Assembly: GCA_932294295.1 (NCBI GenBank)
Contig: OW028579.1
Coordinates: 36,959,362-37,023,361, forward strand
Reading direction: 5' to 3'
Length of the DNA stretch: 64,000 nucleotides
Source: Alitta virens
Taxonomy: Eukaryota > Annelida > Polychaeta > Phyllodocida > Nereididae
Below are positions 27,301-39,349 of the stretch, piece by piece. The stretch's first letter is position 1. Each line of letters starts with the position of its first letter. The notes under the pieces were generated by a model. That model made no database searches and was not told where the DNA came from. It worked only from the letters and a program-made list of their open reading frames with translations. The translations under genes and the position numbers were made by a program.

Positions 27301-30300
27301 CATCACAGACGTAGAGCGTCGTGACGAGGAGAAGCCGATGAGACACGAGGATGAGAGAAAGGACTACAATCTCGGTGTATTGAAGCATGTCCAGGCCATC
27401 TTTGGTCACTTGGCATGCTCCAAATTACAATATTACGTGCCGAGGGGTTTCTGGAAACACTTCAGGTCAGTCACAATCGGACAAAATCAGATGATGCTTA
27501 TAGTGTATGATAACTATGATCGATATGTGAATTGCATGCTGATATGTTACATTTGATTTTCAAGTAATGATTTCATGTAATGATCAACTTGCTCGCTGAT
27601 AGTAACGATCTTCCAAGTGTCCATTGGTGACGACCTATACAGACGTACTTACAATTGATTTAACTCATGATATGACTTGATAAGTCTGAGGACACTTAAC
27701 GGGTAAATCGAGGTGTTCGAATGCTTTACCCAATGCAATTTTGTCCATCTGTCTATATTGGTGCTGCCTCTTCCTTTCTTAGACTCCTTGGTGAACCAGT
27801 TAACCTGCGAGAGCAACACGATGCTCTAGAGTTCTTCAGCAGTCTAGTGGACAGCATTGACGAAGCAGCCAAGAGTCTCGGCAAGACCCCTATCCTTGCC
27901 AAAATTATGGGAGGATCCTTCGCCGACCAAAAGATCTGCAAAGACTGTCCTCATAGGTATGCCCCTTGTGACATCAGATTTTGTTATCGTCAGTAATACT
28001 CTAAGCTTGCTGAATAGGGGAATCTGTCAATCTGGCACTATTATTACTGTTGAAACGGAACTTTTAATATGTATTTAATATATATTATGTATAACGTGCA
28101 ATTGTGACAAAAATATTTTTGACAAATTAAGAGTGCTTTGCTGTAATTGAAATATGATGGATTTTATAGTGAAGTTCTATTGCCATTATTAAAAATTACA
28201 TTAATAAGTTTTTAAAAAAAAGGGGCGGGGTGGGATGGACCTGAAGATTTTTCAGATATCAGGAGGTGGAAAACTGAAATGGGGGGTGGGGGGTTCTAAA
28301 AGTTTTCAGGTCTTCATGCCCCCCCCCCCCCTCTTTTTTTAAATGAAACAGCCCTAAGGAGATGTGTTACTGTCCGAGATTTGCGAATATATATATCATT
28401 ACAACGGACAGCAATATTTTAGCTAGTCACTAATAATATCTCTTTGCAGATATGCAAGGGAGGAGTCCTTTACCACTTTGAACGTAGACATTAGGAATCA
28501 TCAGAACTTACTAGAATCACTAGAACAGTACGTCAAGGGAGACTTACTAGAGGGTGCTAATGCTTACCACTGTGAAAAGTGCAATAAAAAGGTAAGTGGC
28601 TAGAAACTGATGATTTTACGACATGAATAACGTGCTAAAGTTATGGTACGAATGCATCGGAACAATACTCGTTGCTTTAATTAGGAGGATTTTGTTATTG
28701 CAGGTTGATACTGTGAAAAGATTATGCATAAAGAAACTGCCGCCCATTTTAGCCATTCAATTGAAAAGGTTTGACTACGATTGGGAGAGGTGAGTGTGGT
28801 TTTAATTCTTACAAATTAGTGAAGTTCATCTCTAAAAATCTTTATTTGCACAACTGATCATGACGTTTCATTGTTTTGTTACAGGGAGTGTGCTATAAAA
28901 TTCAACGACTATTTTGAATTTCCTCGCGAGTTTGACATGGAGCCGTATACTGTACAGGGTTTAGCCAAAATTGAAGGTATGACCCATATCAAGTTTCTAT
29001 ATATTATAGCATATCATTAGCTCTGCCCGTAGGGGAGCTTATGTTCTCCCCTCGATTCTCATGATGATGTCTCCTTTCCTGCCAAAATCCACGATCGCTT
29101 TCCAGATGAAAACAGAAAATAGCTGTGTATATGGTTTATCATCCCATGCCTAGGTGCATTTTCTCCCCATTACAAGACTTTTCCTGAGAATATGCAGAGG
29201 GAAAGTTAGCTGTTTAAGGGAGTATACTGATATTAAAATATATGTATAAAAACAATAAAAAGTCTGAGGCATGTGATAAAAAGGTCATACCATGGGTTGA
29301 TGCAGTTTCTTGACCCTAGTTTGCAACCTGCCAAAATTGGCGGGAATTGCCGCGATTTGGATCCCATTAGGGATCCATCTGCTCCTGCCATGGCAGAGCT
29401 CTGCACATCCCATGTGCATTCTAGTTTCATTCAACATCATGCATATATATTGCAATGCCTTGCATTTTATTTTCAGGTGAAGTCATAGCGGACGACAGTA
29501 ATGAAATAGAAAAATTAGAAAATGCTTGCTCCAAATACAGACTAGTCGGAGTAGTAGTGCACAGTGGCCAAGCCAGTGGCGGTCACTACTACTCATATAT
29601 TCTGCACAGGTGGGTGTTTATTTAATGGTGAATCTCATGCAATAGAGTCTTGTAGATTTGGTGTTGCTACAATCTTTAACTGTATTGTGCGGAGTGTAGT
29701 ATTGAACCCTCAAGATGTTAAATTGGCTATTGTTTGTATCTAACAGCTCTGTCCTCTAATCGTTAAGCATCTGCCAGCTGCTCTGAAGGTCAAAGGTTCA
29801 GTCCCTGACCCTCGCATTCTTAATGAATTACATTCCTAACGAAGATTGTGTTGCACCCAATTTCAATGACTTGGAAACAAAACTCCAGAGGAGGTCATGT
29901 GACCAAGGCATTCTCTCAACCAATGAGAGTCCTGGATTAATATGGTGTCATCTGGAGTCTTTGTTTCCAAGTCTATGAAATCTGGTGTAATGGCATTTTA
30001 ATTGGCAATGAACATCATACCTTTTTGGGCAATTTTGGCATAGTGCTCTGCATTGGGTATATGCATTGAAATTTACCCGACTTAATTATTCATTTGTAAT
30101 ACGTGATGTTTACAGGACTGGTGACGGCCAAGGCAAATGGTATAAGTTTGACGACGGGGAGGTCACGGAATGCAAGATGGAGGATGATGAGGAGATGAAG
30201 AACCAGTGCTTCGGAGGCGAGTACCTAGGAGAGGTCTTCGACCACATGTTGAAGAGGTGAGTGAATCATACGATTGTTACAGGGATGAGCGACTTTGCCC

Positions 30301-33300
30301 ATCATTGTAGACTCAAGACTGAGGCTTGAAATATCTATTTGGGATGTACCGAACAAGTAAAAGTACATTGCTTTTTGCTATATAATTGTAGACAGTTGTA
30401 TCCTGAAAAGGCTCATAGTTGGTACCAAAAAGGAGCCATCTCTCGCATGGAATATATAATGCAAAACGAGAAAGATTGTAGAGCATTTAATGTGAAATTC
30501 TGGCGTATACTCTGCTTAAGAAAGTGGAGAGCCAAGTCCGCAGGTTGACCACTCAATGACCAGTATGAATACTGGCGCCCAACACTTGGAGAATCAGTAA
30601 TCCCATTAATCAATTGAGCCACACAAGGTCTCTGTTCAGGAACTAAAGCTTAAAGACGTGAGGCTGAGTAGCCACCTGGTGTTGAGTTCAGTTGTAATTA
30701 TTCTGCAGAATGTCGTACAGGAGACAGAAGCGCTGGTGGAACGCTTACATCCTGTTCTTTGAAAGACTTGACGCTTTCCAGCAGGACGGGGAGAAGGAGC
30801 TGCTTGTGAAGAGCATGCAGGATCTAACGATAAGTAAGTAATTAACCGTGTTTACAACTGTGTTGCCATCTTGGTGATTTCTTTATCATGATTCCCTGAA
30901 AGTAAAACTATAATTGTGAGACTGTAAAACAAAGTAACATCGCAAGGACCCGCAGGTTGACCAATATGAACACTGGTACCCAACGCTTGACAGAGAATCA
31001 GTAATTAGACTCAAATGTGTACTCGGTCTGTTTTAGTAAAGTTATAGCAAACATTTTCTAGGGCTGAACACTGGTAAGGGCTGTTCCATTAAAAATAGAG
31101 GAAGGGGGGGGGGGGGAACTGATATCGGTGGAGGGGGGGTGGTTGATCAGTATTTTCTTAAAATATCTTGTTTCCAGAAATGATGAGAAATAGGTCAGGG
31201 GTACTCTTACTTAAAATGGGGTCTGTGTATTAGTATGGGAAATAAGCTGTACTGGAGTCCTGTAAATAATCCTTAACATGAGATATTCGGCAGTGAAGTT
31301 ACATACCAGAAGTTTCCATGTTCACAAAAAAATTCAAACATGCTTCCTCAAGTCTCACAAGGAGTCATGTGACTAGCCTCATTAATATTCATGAGGCTGC
31401 GCAGTGAGTGGGTGCTCAGTGCTGGCCTATGCTGGCCTGTTGACCTACATAGTCGATCCATGTGCGAAGGGATCGGTTCCTCTGATTGAAGACTCGACAA
31501 TCATTGTTAAATTAAAATGTTTTATTATCATTAAACAAATATATCTTAATATTGTCAATTAATATAGTCACGAAACGCAATATAGCAGTGCAAAACAGTT
31601 CTCACATATTAATGAATCTTATGAAATAACAATTGAGTAAACATACCTTTTATCTCTCTTGACATTTGAGAGATATTCTAAGTCACATCTTATGCCAGTC
31701 TGCACAACACTTCTGCTTACAAGTCTGCTGGTGGCCACTGTCTGGCCTGCCTATTCTATTTACACACTATTAAGGCCTCATGACACACTGGCCTGCATCA
31801 AGTCACATGCTTAGCTATAATTTCTATTAATAACCATTACATCAGAAAGCAGTGATTACAGCCATCACTAAACATAGTATCATAACACAAATGCTAAAGA
31901 TAGACATTATGACACATGTGTTAAAGTGTTAAATGTTGTTTTCCACATTGTTGAGACTATTTGAGATCAAATGGGTAGAAAACACAAATATCAAAATAAA
32001 GAAGAAGAAATTGAAGCATTATTAATGGTTTTTAAATTAAAATAGCCAGTTGAGGAATGTGGTAAACTAGATCTATGCCACATGTTGGCTTGTTTACATC
32101 TCGCAAGATCTCACAAGATCTCGCAAGATCTCACAAGATCTCGCAAGATCTCGCAGCCTCGCTCACAGCTCATTAATATTCATGAGTAGCCAGCCAATGA
32201 GGGGGAAGCAGAAAATATACAACCATGATGTTTCTTGCCACCTAGAACGGTCATAAAGAATTTTGGTTGGAATAAAAAGTTGTTATAACTTATTTTTAAT
32301 GGGATATACATGTCTGACATACATGAAGAAACACAACACACGATGGTCAAGTAATCTTGCATTTTTCTCCATCATTTCTGGAAACTTAAATATAGAAAAA
32401 AGCAGGGGTGGGGGGGGGGGGGGGTCAGAAACCAGTTATCGGGGATGGGGGGGGGGGGGGGGTCTGTCAGAAACCAGTTATCAGTTATCGGGGAGATGGG
32501 GCGGGGGCCTAAATATTTTGAGGTATACCCCCTCCCCTTTTTGAATTGGAACAGCCCTAACCAGAGTTATGGTTGAAAACGTTTAAGAATTTTATATTGT
32601 GTGATCTTAAAGTAGTCTGTACTAGGTAATGATCTTGCATGTGTACATGGGTGTATATTAATAAAATCATTCCATGTAACTTCTTAATTACAGGTAACCA
32701 GACATCCCAGGTGAGGATGCCGTCCACCATAGAAAGATGCGTCAGGAAACAAAACATCAAATTCATGCATAACAAAAATCAGTATTCGGTCGAGTTTTTC
32801 CAGTTCATGAGGAAATTGATGAACTGTAACGCCCTGTTCATCCAGCCACAGCCTGGTCATGAGCGACTGGTAAGTGTACGTATTAGCGTGGAATGATGAT
32901 GTCATAGTATGTCGTAGTATCTGACCGAATACACTACCATATTGTAAACTCTATGTTGTTATTGTAGAGCCCAGAAGCAGAGGAATTAGCTATGATAACT
33001 GTGCAGCTGGCGTCTAAATTCCTCTTCAACGTAGGTTTCCATACAAAGAAAACTCTAAGGTATGTATTGCTAACTTATTAATACGTCACTATGTTGATAC
33101 GTCACTTCAGCAGTGCATTGAGGAAGTTTTGCTTGATCTAAATGAGGTGCTGTTTCTTTCAACAGGGGTCCAGCGCATGAATGGTATGATGCTCTAAGCA
33201 TACATCTGCGATACAGCAAAAGTGTACGACAGTGGTTTGCACTGAAAGTGCTCTTTGCTCACCCAAGTCGTTTTGCTGAGTACCTTTTGGAGTGTCCCGT

Positions 33301-36300
33301 TTCTGAGGTATGTCCTGTGCCACATAATATTATGTAATACAATGCTTCCGTATTTTGCAATTCATAATCTATTGATACGTTCTTGGTATTTCGATGATTA
33401 ATGCATGACATTTTGCCCTTGCAGGTGCGGAATGCTTTTATGAAGATATTCGTCTTCTTGGCACATTTCTCGTTAGCTGATGGCCCATGTGCTCCTCCCC
33501 TTTCTCTAGGTTTGTTCTTACATTTATGAATGATCTAATCAGTTTCTTGATATGCCAAACAAATTATGGTAGTTATTGCATAACAGGGTGACTGCATTAC
33601 TTGTAAATCCATTACTAATAAGAGATTTATTTATTTTTTCAGGAAGCACTGCCTTGCCAGATGGGACAATGAGCGACCATCTCCTAATCGCTGTCCTCAA
33701 CTTATTGAACAAAGAAGTTTCTGAGCACGGACGACATTTGACACAGTACTTCCATCTGTTCTTGATGTATGCTAATCTAGGTGTACAAGAGGTATGTTAT
33801 ACAGGACTTGTAGAAATAAATTGAAAATGGCTTCTAATAATAATAATAATTTTATTTGAAAACTGCTTCTGATAATAATAATTATTTTATTTGATTCTAC
33901 GAGTGTTTTATCTTGCTATCTTAGGTTAATGATTATTTACGTCTGGATGTGTGTTATTATATAGGAGCAGTCACGATTTTACAATTGTAGATGACCTGGT
34001 CACTAATTATACCATGATGAGGTCATCTAGTATGTGCAGATCTATGTTTCTAGCACACTTACAAACGTAAGACTAGCATGAACTCACTTCAAACTCAAAC
34101 TGTATTTATTCTTAAGAATTTACATATGTTAAAAAAACTACACAATAGCGCCCCGATACCTCCGGTATATTTGGGGCAAGATTAAGAAATAAATATAGAA
34201 CATAATAAGTAAATAAGAACAATAGAATAGAAGTATAGGATAGTTACCAAAATACTTGTGACTAAAACAGATTTGGATGTTGTTATACAACATTTCTTGA
34301 TGGGGGCCTAGCTCAGTGGTAGCACGCTGGGCTTCCAACCACTGGGTCCCGGTCGAGCCTAAGTTGGATGGCTGTATCATCCTTCATCTCATTGCCATGG
34401 TCCCTGCCTGTCCTAATTAGCCCAGCAGGTGCAGAAATACAGGACGTAAAGCCCTAATCCACCCACCCACCACAACATTTCTTGATGGTTGTGCATAGTT
34501 ATGGCTTTGGGAAATTGTTTGGAAGATGCTAATTGGTAAAAAAAATAATTCAATATACGTGGACTTAATAAAGTTTTTGAAAAAAGTGACTAATTGTTTG
34601 GTGCATTACATAGTATTGGAAAAGCAAAAGGTGAAAAAAAAGTGATTGTACAGTGTTCCAGCTAGGATTTGAATTGGGCATGGCGCACAAGAATATTAGG
34701 GCACCTAAAATACGCTCAGCCACTTGTAAACCAAATAAAACCTCTTCACTTAATTTTAGCCATGGCACTGACAAGATTGGGCATGGCGCAAGGGCTTCAG
34801 GCATGGCGCAGCGCCATGCTCAAATGGCCTAGCTGGAACACTGGTGTAGATATAGGCATACCAAATATAAGTTCTTGTTTTTATTGTAGAAACAGCAACT
34901 GCTGAAGCTAGACGTGCCAGCCAAGTTCATGCTAGTAGCTCTGGATGAGGGACCAGGACCACCCATCAAATACCAGTACGCCGAGCTGAGCAAGTTGTAT
35001 GCTGTAGTCTCCCAGTTGATCAGGTGCTGTGATGTCAATATGAGGTGCCAATCGTCTGTTGCCGTGAGTATTCTCGTTAAAGACATCATAATGAAAACCA
35101 CACAGTTGTTTTATATCCATTGTATAATGAGGGGTTACTGTGTACGTTATGATAATTAAATGTGTCATTTTCAGGGTCAAGCTGTGAAGCATAATCCCCA
35201 TGGAGATCCTCAGTTGCCTCTGCCGCTCTTGCCCATCCAGGCCCAGGTGGCTGATATACTGTTTGGCAGAGCTAGGTAGGTTGGACATTGCCCTGATGAT
35301 TGTATACCATAAATTAATGTACTATGGGTCACCTTGTCTAGTATACTCACAATCATAGCAGCACATAGCTAAAGTTGTTATACCTTCGTTTGAAGACAAT
35401 GTTTAAATCACTATCTGATGATTCTGATCATGTCATCATACGTGTGGGTGCACCTTCCTCCCTATTTAGGCTGGCGCTCCAACAGTGGTATCATAGGAAG
35501 ATCACCCCCAGTTGAAATTAATAGCCTTGTATCCTGCTAATTGCCCTGATGGTGCCTTGTTTTATTCATATGCTTATAGTTGTACATAATTATCATATAG
35601 ATGTTGTTAATATGTAACTAAATTATGTTCATGTAGATTGTTGTTTTATTTTACTTAATAATTATATATATGTATATTTTTATTTTTATCCCTTGTTTTT
35701 ATTTTTTTATGACACATGTATCTATTTGATGCCCTGCGGTCAATAAAATTCTATATATATATATATTGATAACAATGATCGCAAACAATATTATGGAAAT
35801 AAAAGAATCTAATTCGGCTTCTTACTTTTCACTGTATTTCTCATAACATTTTTTGTTTTACAGTTATGTGAAGAAACTAATAGAAGACTGCAGCAGTTCG
35901 GAGGAGACGGCCAAACTGTTGAAGTTCTGCTGTTGGGAAAACCCTCACTTCTCTTCAAGTGTGTTGAGTGAGCTGTTATGGCAGGTAGCATACTCGTACA
36001 CCTACGAACTGCGACCGTACCTGGACCTCTTGCTTCAAATGTTACTGCTGGAAGATTCCTGGCAGAACCACCGCATTCTCAATGCGTTGAAGGGTGTGTA
36101 CTTTGTTTAATATTAGTAGTTGTTGGGCTAGTTTTGGGGCTACTAGAAGACATGTTACATTTAACTGAAAGAATTTGAAGAAGGTAAATGAGGTAGTTCT
36201 GTTAAAATATACTATTAACCAATGGCATTTCAAAACGTATGTACCAACTCGAAATGTGAACTAAACAAAATCTCTATTTATACAACTGCTTACACGTAAT

Positions 36301-39300
36301 TCAATGTAATGAGCTTATCTATAACAAAAGAGTTCAAAGCTTGGCAAAGAACATTTTGAAAGACAGTGATCACCCCCTAAATGGGGAATACATTATGCTG
36401 CCAAGTGGACGAAGGTAAAGGGTGCCAAGGATGAGGACTCAGCGATTTAAAAACACCTTCGTGCCGAGATCCGTTATGTTGATGAACGTTTAACATTGTT
36501 TAACAATGTATGTGTCAGAGATCAAAATTTCACTCTGTGACTAATAAATATTATGTTATGTTATGTTAAGTATAATAATTTTGTGGAATTTTGTGAATAT
36601 CTTGAGGTGGCTAACAACAGGCTGGTTGTGTTTGTAAATTATTTAATAATAGGTCAGGTATTTTTTCACAAGTTTGCGAATTCCTCCTCCTATACTAAAA
36701 AATTAAAGGGTTTAGTGCAGTATAGCGGACCCAAATTTATGCCTATATTTGACATCCATAAAATATGAAAATAATCAGTATTTTTTATGAAATTTCACTG
36801 TGGCACACAATATAATCAACATATGTGTAGATTAGGTGGGGTTTGGGGGCAGCAGCCCCCAAGAAACAAAAAATAAACAATAATAAACTGCGTTCTTGCC
36901 TTGAAAATGATCACTGCCACCGTTTATTGTGACGTCACAATATTGAATTCAAGCCTTTGACGTCATAGGCCAGGCATCGTGGCTTATAAATATGGTCATA
37001 AATTTTGGTCCGCTATACTGCATTTTTTCCAAATTAAATTAAATTAATACTTTATTTTCACTTCTTTTTTTACAACAGGCATTCCAGATGACCGAGATGG
37101 ACTCTTTGACACAATCCAACGTTCAAAGAATCACTACCAGAAACGTGCTTACCAGTGCATCAAGATGATGGTTGCTCTGTTTTCCCAGTAAGTACATGTA
37201 TTTAACACACAGGGACACCTGGCTGAACTTTAAAATAATCTCTCTGTGCAAGGCCATTTTCCAGAAATATTGGCCCAGTAAAATCTAATATCATTGGAAG
37301 AGTATAATTTACAATCTTGCGAGTGAAGTCCTCAAATTTGCAGTTATAGGCCTACACTTCAATGACATCTCGCAAATAGATCCACTGTTGATTGCAGATT
37401 AATGTCTTAATAAATAAATGACAAGGAGACCTGTTACTAAGTAATAATTATATCCCAACGCCGAAGGTGGAGGGATATATATTGTATAAGCAACAAAAAT
37501 GTTAAACTCCCGACTATGAGGGATATAACTAACTTATACTCCACTAGACATATTTACTAATTTGTTGATTGTTGGATTTGTTTAAATGCTATTATTAAGC
37601 AATTAAAGTACAGTTTGCACTCGGGAGGGAGTTAACTAACATTTTTGTTGGTTATATCCCACTCAGAACAATAGGAAAACTATCTAGGTGGAGTACAATA
37701 GTGGTGGTTATTACCATGATACATTTGATAGGTCTGTTATTCTGTGACAAGTGTGATTAATTTGGCATGAGTTGTGTCATTGAAGAGTTACTTGACAACA
37801 GAGGTTATCTAAAGGACACCAAAGACGTCATAACATGATTATATCATAAAACATCAATTAATATTTCAGTTGTCAGCCTGCTGTGCAGATGCTTCATAGC
37901 AATGGGGATTTGAAACGAAAGTGGACAAGAGCTGTTGAGTGGTTGAATGATGAGCTGGAAAGGGTAAGTTTCTGAAATGACTTACGAATTCAAATGCTTG
38001 GCGTGAAATGCTCTTTGAGATCAAGAACATTATTTCCCAGCATTGTGTAGTGGGAATCTGTTTTTATGTTAAGAAGAGTTTAGAAATCATCTCGTTATGT
38101 GTATTGTTTCTGTCTTGCAGCGACCATACCAGGGCAATGCACAGTACCCCTACAACAGCTGGTCACCACCAACCCAGTCCAACGAAACCAGCAACGGATA
38201 CTTCTTAGAAAGGTCTCACAGCGCCAGGGTGACCTTGGCCAGAGCCTGCGAACTGTGTCCTGAGGATGGAAACACTGTAAGATTTCAGTTGTTTGGCTAT
38301 CACTATAGGGTCCTTTTTGCTAATTTACATTTCAGAGGATGTCATGTGAATCCAGGACTCACATTGGCTGAGGAATTGCCTAACCAATGGGAGTCCTGGA
38401 TTCACATGACATCCTGGACTTTCGTTTCCAAGTCCATGAATTCTGTGTAATAAATTGAGCCTCATAATACGAAAGAACTTGATTTGGCAAGTAGAGTCTA
38501 TATGGGCTTCTCTTCATAGACTGAGTGAACAGTCAGTAAGACCTACTATTGCTTAATGATGTAGTTACATAACAGGTCAATGAGTGGATTTGATGTCATT
38601 TAGATGACGCCATCAGACAAGGTTGGACCGTCTGTCTGTGTTAATTTTGAGATGCCTATTTAAAAAAGAGGATTTTTATTACAATGTGAATAAGATTTTC
38701 AATCTCTGTTTGCAGGAAATGGAGGAATCTGAACAGCTGTTAACGGAAGAAACCCCAAACACGGGAGAAACGAGCAGCACTAGTAAAGAGACGACAACAA
38801 CAGCAACAACAACAACGGAGACAACACGCCCAGCTACTGGCTCACAGAATCCCCAGGTATTGCTACTGGTATAATGTCTAGGAATATTGAAATAAAATTA
38901 TTGTAGAGTTGAAGAATATGTGGGCTTCCTCAACTTAAAAAAATGTTCGGAAAACCCCCTACATTCTGATCTGTTGTTCGATTACAAAAAAAAAAAAGTT
39001 TCCTTGATTCCATTGAAGTAATGATTGGTCCAAGCAGTAATTGAATTATTCTGTAGTGTTTTTTTGTTGTAATTACCTTCTGGAGAATTTTTTACGATAT
39101 CTGTTATGATTTATCTTAATTTACCACAGTTGTCTAATGATATTCATTTGTTTTCAGCCAAGTACATCTAGTTCAACAAGTGGAACAACTAGCTCAAAAC
39201 AACAACCAATCCCAGCACCTTCGTCTCCCGGAGAGAAGACTTCATCTCCTCCCAAAGAGGCCTCGCCCTTGGGAACCCCCTCGAACTCGTTCGTAGTGGA

Positions 39301-39349
39301 GTCACAAGAACCTGAGGTGGCTCCGGTCGTGGAGCAAGAAAGTGCTTAA
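15361..39349 (+). CDS. USP9X: Ubiquitin carboxyl-terminal hydrolase 9X / FAF (complete, 45 coding exons)
   Basis: Large deubiquitinase, the fat-facets orthologue. Exons: 15361-15682, 16365-16477, 16592-16704, 16859-17080, 17186-17437, 17542-17680, 17945-18526, 20034-20272, 20650-20773, 21050-21153, 21245-21362, 21655-21962, 22068-22196, 22421-22791, 23034-23164, 23505-23659, 23789-24167, 24642-24814, 24936-25044, 25177-25323, 25478-25624, 26090-26309, 26805-26926, 27083-27178, 27290-27465, 27783-27956, 28450-28591, 28704-28789, 28885-28976, 29477-29609, 30116-30256, 30709-30833, 32694-32869, 32968-33059, 33166-33307, 33425-33509, 33643-33791, 34890-35063, 35175-35275, 35864-36093, 37079-37187, 37870-37963, 38121-38276, 38716-38856, 39158-39349. 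Phases agree throughout; 7725 nt gives about 2574 residues (human about 2570). Features: Gln-rich N-terminus, then [19 protein letters not shown]; a ubiquitin-like domain across exons 13-14; Cys box [11 protein letters not shown] with catalytic Cys at about 1565 (26900-26902); zinc-ribbon pairs CKDC and CEKC; His box [11 protein letters not shown] at about 1865. The Ser/Thr/Pro-rich C-terminal tail differs from vertebrates. The ATG has A at -3. Confidence 0.98.
15836..16046 (+). mobile_element. tRNA-derived SINE (best copy) in USP9X intron 1
   Basis: The head resembles a tRNA: an A-box-like segment TGGCCTAATGGTTAAGG and a B-box-like GGTCCCGGGTTCAATTA about 45 bases later, spaced as in pol III promoters. 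The body reads CATGGGCTAAATGTGTAACA and onward, ending near a short ATTAGAC tandem. Related fragments occur near 3745, 7085, 29755, 41528 and 60715, in both orientations, in introns and spacers. Confidence 0.75.
18527..20033 (+). other. USP9X intron 7 (1.5 kb)
   Basis: Holds a C tract (CCCCCCCCCCTCCCCCTC, about 18819-18837), an A-rich run after it, and a piece resembling the SINE body (GGGCTTGGATTCCCATGTGG, near 18765). The rest is unremarkable AT-rich sequence with no conserved exon. Confidence 0.5.
26385..26745. repeat. CRE-motif-rich repeat in USP9X intron 22
   Basis: Five TGACGT words occur within 250 bases (near 26452, 26476, 26489, 26606 and 26690), three of them full TGACGTCA palindromes. 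The block also has CACCTAGTGGTGGCAG and CTGCATCCGCAAGGGGGCAG, reminiscent of the copies at 1-200 and 2880-3080. It looks like a diverged or compound member of that family. Confidence 0.45.
28205..28357. repeat. 'GGGCTGTTCC' G/C-tract fold-back, copy B
   Basis: Left arm AAAAAAAAGGGGCGGGGTGG then GATGGACCTGAAGA; right arm TTTTCAGGTCTTCATG then a C run, TTTTTTTAAATGAAACAGCCCTA. The arms are inverted complements, so the element folds on itself. Both arms contain long homopolymers that are hard to sequence. It lies in USP9X intron 26. Confidence 0.65.
29745..29830 (+). repeat. Diverged tRNA-SINE head
   Basis: CTCTAATCGTTAAGCATCTG and GAAGGTCAAAGGTTCAGTCC match the A-box and B-box parts of the SINE at 15836, with substitutions. 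It lies in USP9X intron 30, just upstream of a fold-back element. Confidence 0.5.
29849..29994. mobile_element. Fold-back MITE, 'GACTTGGAAACAAAG' family, copy 1
   Basis: Left arm TTTCAATGACTTGGAAACAA; right arm TTTGTTTCCAAGTCTATGAA. The inverted match continues into the outer CACCCAATTT / AAATCTGGTG and the inner CTCCAGAG / ATCTGGAG. The interior has CAATGAGAGTCCTGGATTAA, which is shared with the element at 38320-38450. Confidence 0.65.
31077..32562. mobile_element. 'GGGCTGTTCC' repeat split by a nested insertion (1.5 kb)
   Basis: Opens GGGCTGTTCCATTAAAAATA plus G tracts at 31077 and closes ...CCCCTTTTTGAATTGGAACAGCCCTA at 32562, the expected inverted ends of this family. Between them lies other repeat material. 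Two CTCATTAATATTCATGAG words (about 31378 and 32170) are flanked by inverted GGCTGCG / CGCAGCC, which suggests a second element of about 0.8 kb inserted inside the first. The whole sits in USP9X intron 32. Exact edges are uncertain. Confidence 0.5.
32099..32155. repeat. 10-bp tandem repeat TC[GA]CAAGATC
   Basis: About six perfect-length units that alternate CGCAAGAT and CACAAGAT. They lie next to the right CTCATTAATATTCATGAG word of the nested element. Confidence 0.85.
34300..34475 (+). mobile_element. tRNA-Gly-like SINE in USP9X intron 37
   Basis: The head is strongly tRNA-like: GGGGGCCTAGCTCAGTGGTA (A box), an anticodon-loop-like CTTCCAA (Gly-TCC type) and GGTCCCGGTCGAGCC (B box). A non-tRNA body and the tail word GGACGTAAAGCCCTAA follow. 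It is a different SINE family from the one at 15836. The head cannot close a proper acceptor stem, so I call a SINE rather than a tRNA gene. Confidence 0.7.
34651..34843. mobile_element. Fold-back MITE with CAGTGTTCCAGCTAGG ends
   Basis: Left end CAGTGTTCCAGCTAGG; right end CCTAGCTGGAACACTG, an exact complement over 16 bases. Inside, GGGCATGGCGCA repeats and forms a second palindrome (GGCATGGCGCAGCGCCATGC). The outer CAGTGTTC matches the ends at 8969 and 54718. No clean 8-bp duplication was seen. Confidence 0.7.
37440..37690. repeat. Inverted repeat in USP9X intron 41
   Basis: GCAACAAAAATGTTAAACTC with GAGGGATATAAC on the left is mirrored by GAGTTAACTAACATTTTTGT and GGTTATATCCC on the right. 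The left copy is preceded by ATATCCCAACGCCGAAGGTG. It looks like a fold-back element with imperfect arms. Confidence 0.5.
38320..38450. mobile_element. Fold-back MITE with a perfect 24-bp hairpin, copy 2 of the 29849 family
   Basis: 38337-38360 and 38391-38414 are exact inverted complements (GGATGTCATGTGAATCCAGG plus ACTC), separated by a 30-base loop. The right side continues GGACTTTCGTTTCCAAGTCC, the family signature. It begins only about 45-60 bases after the donor of USP9X exon 43. Confidence 0.75.

Noticed and set aside
34300..34375. tRNA-Gly gene
   Set aside because: A and B boxes are good, but the 5' and 3' ends do not pair as an acceptor stem and a SINE body follows directly.
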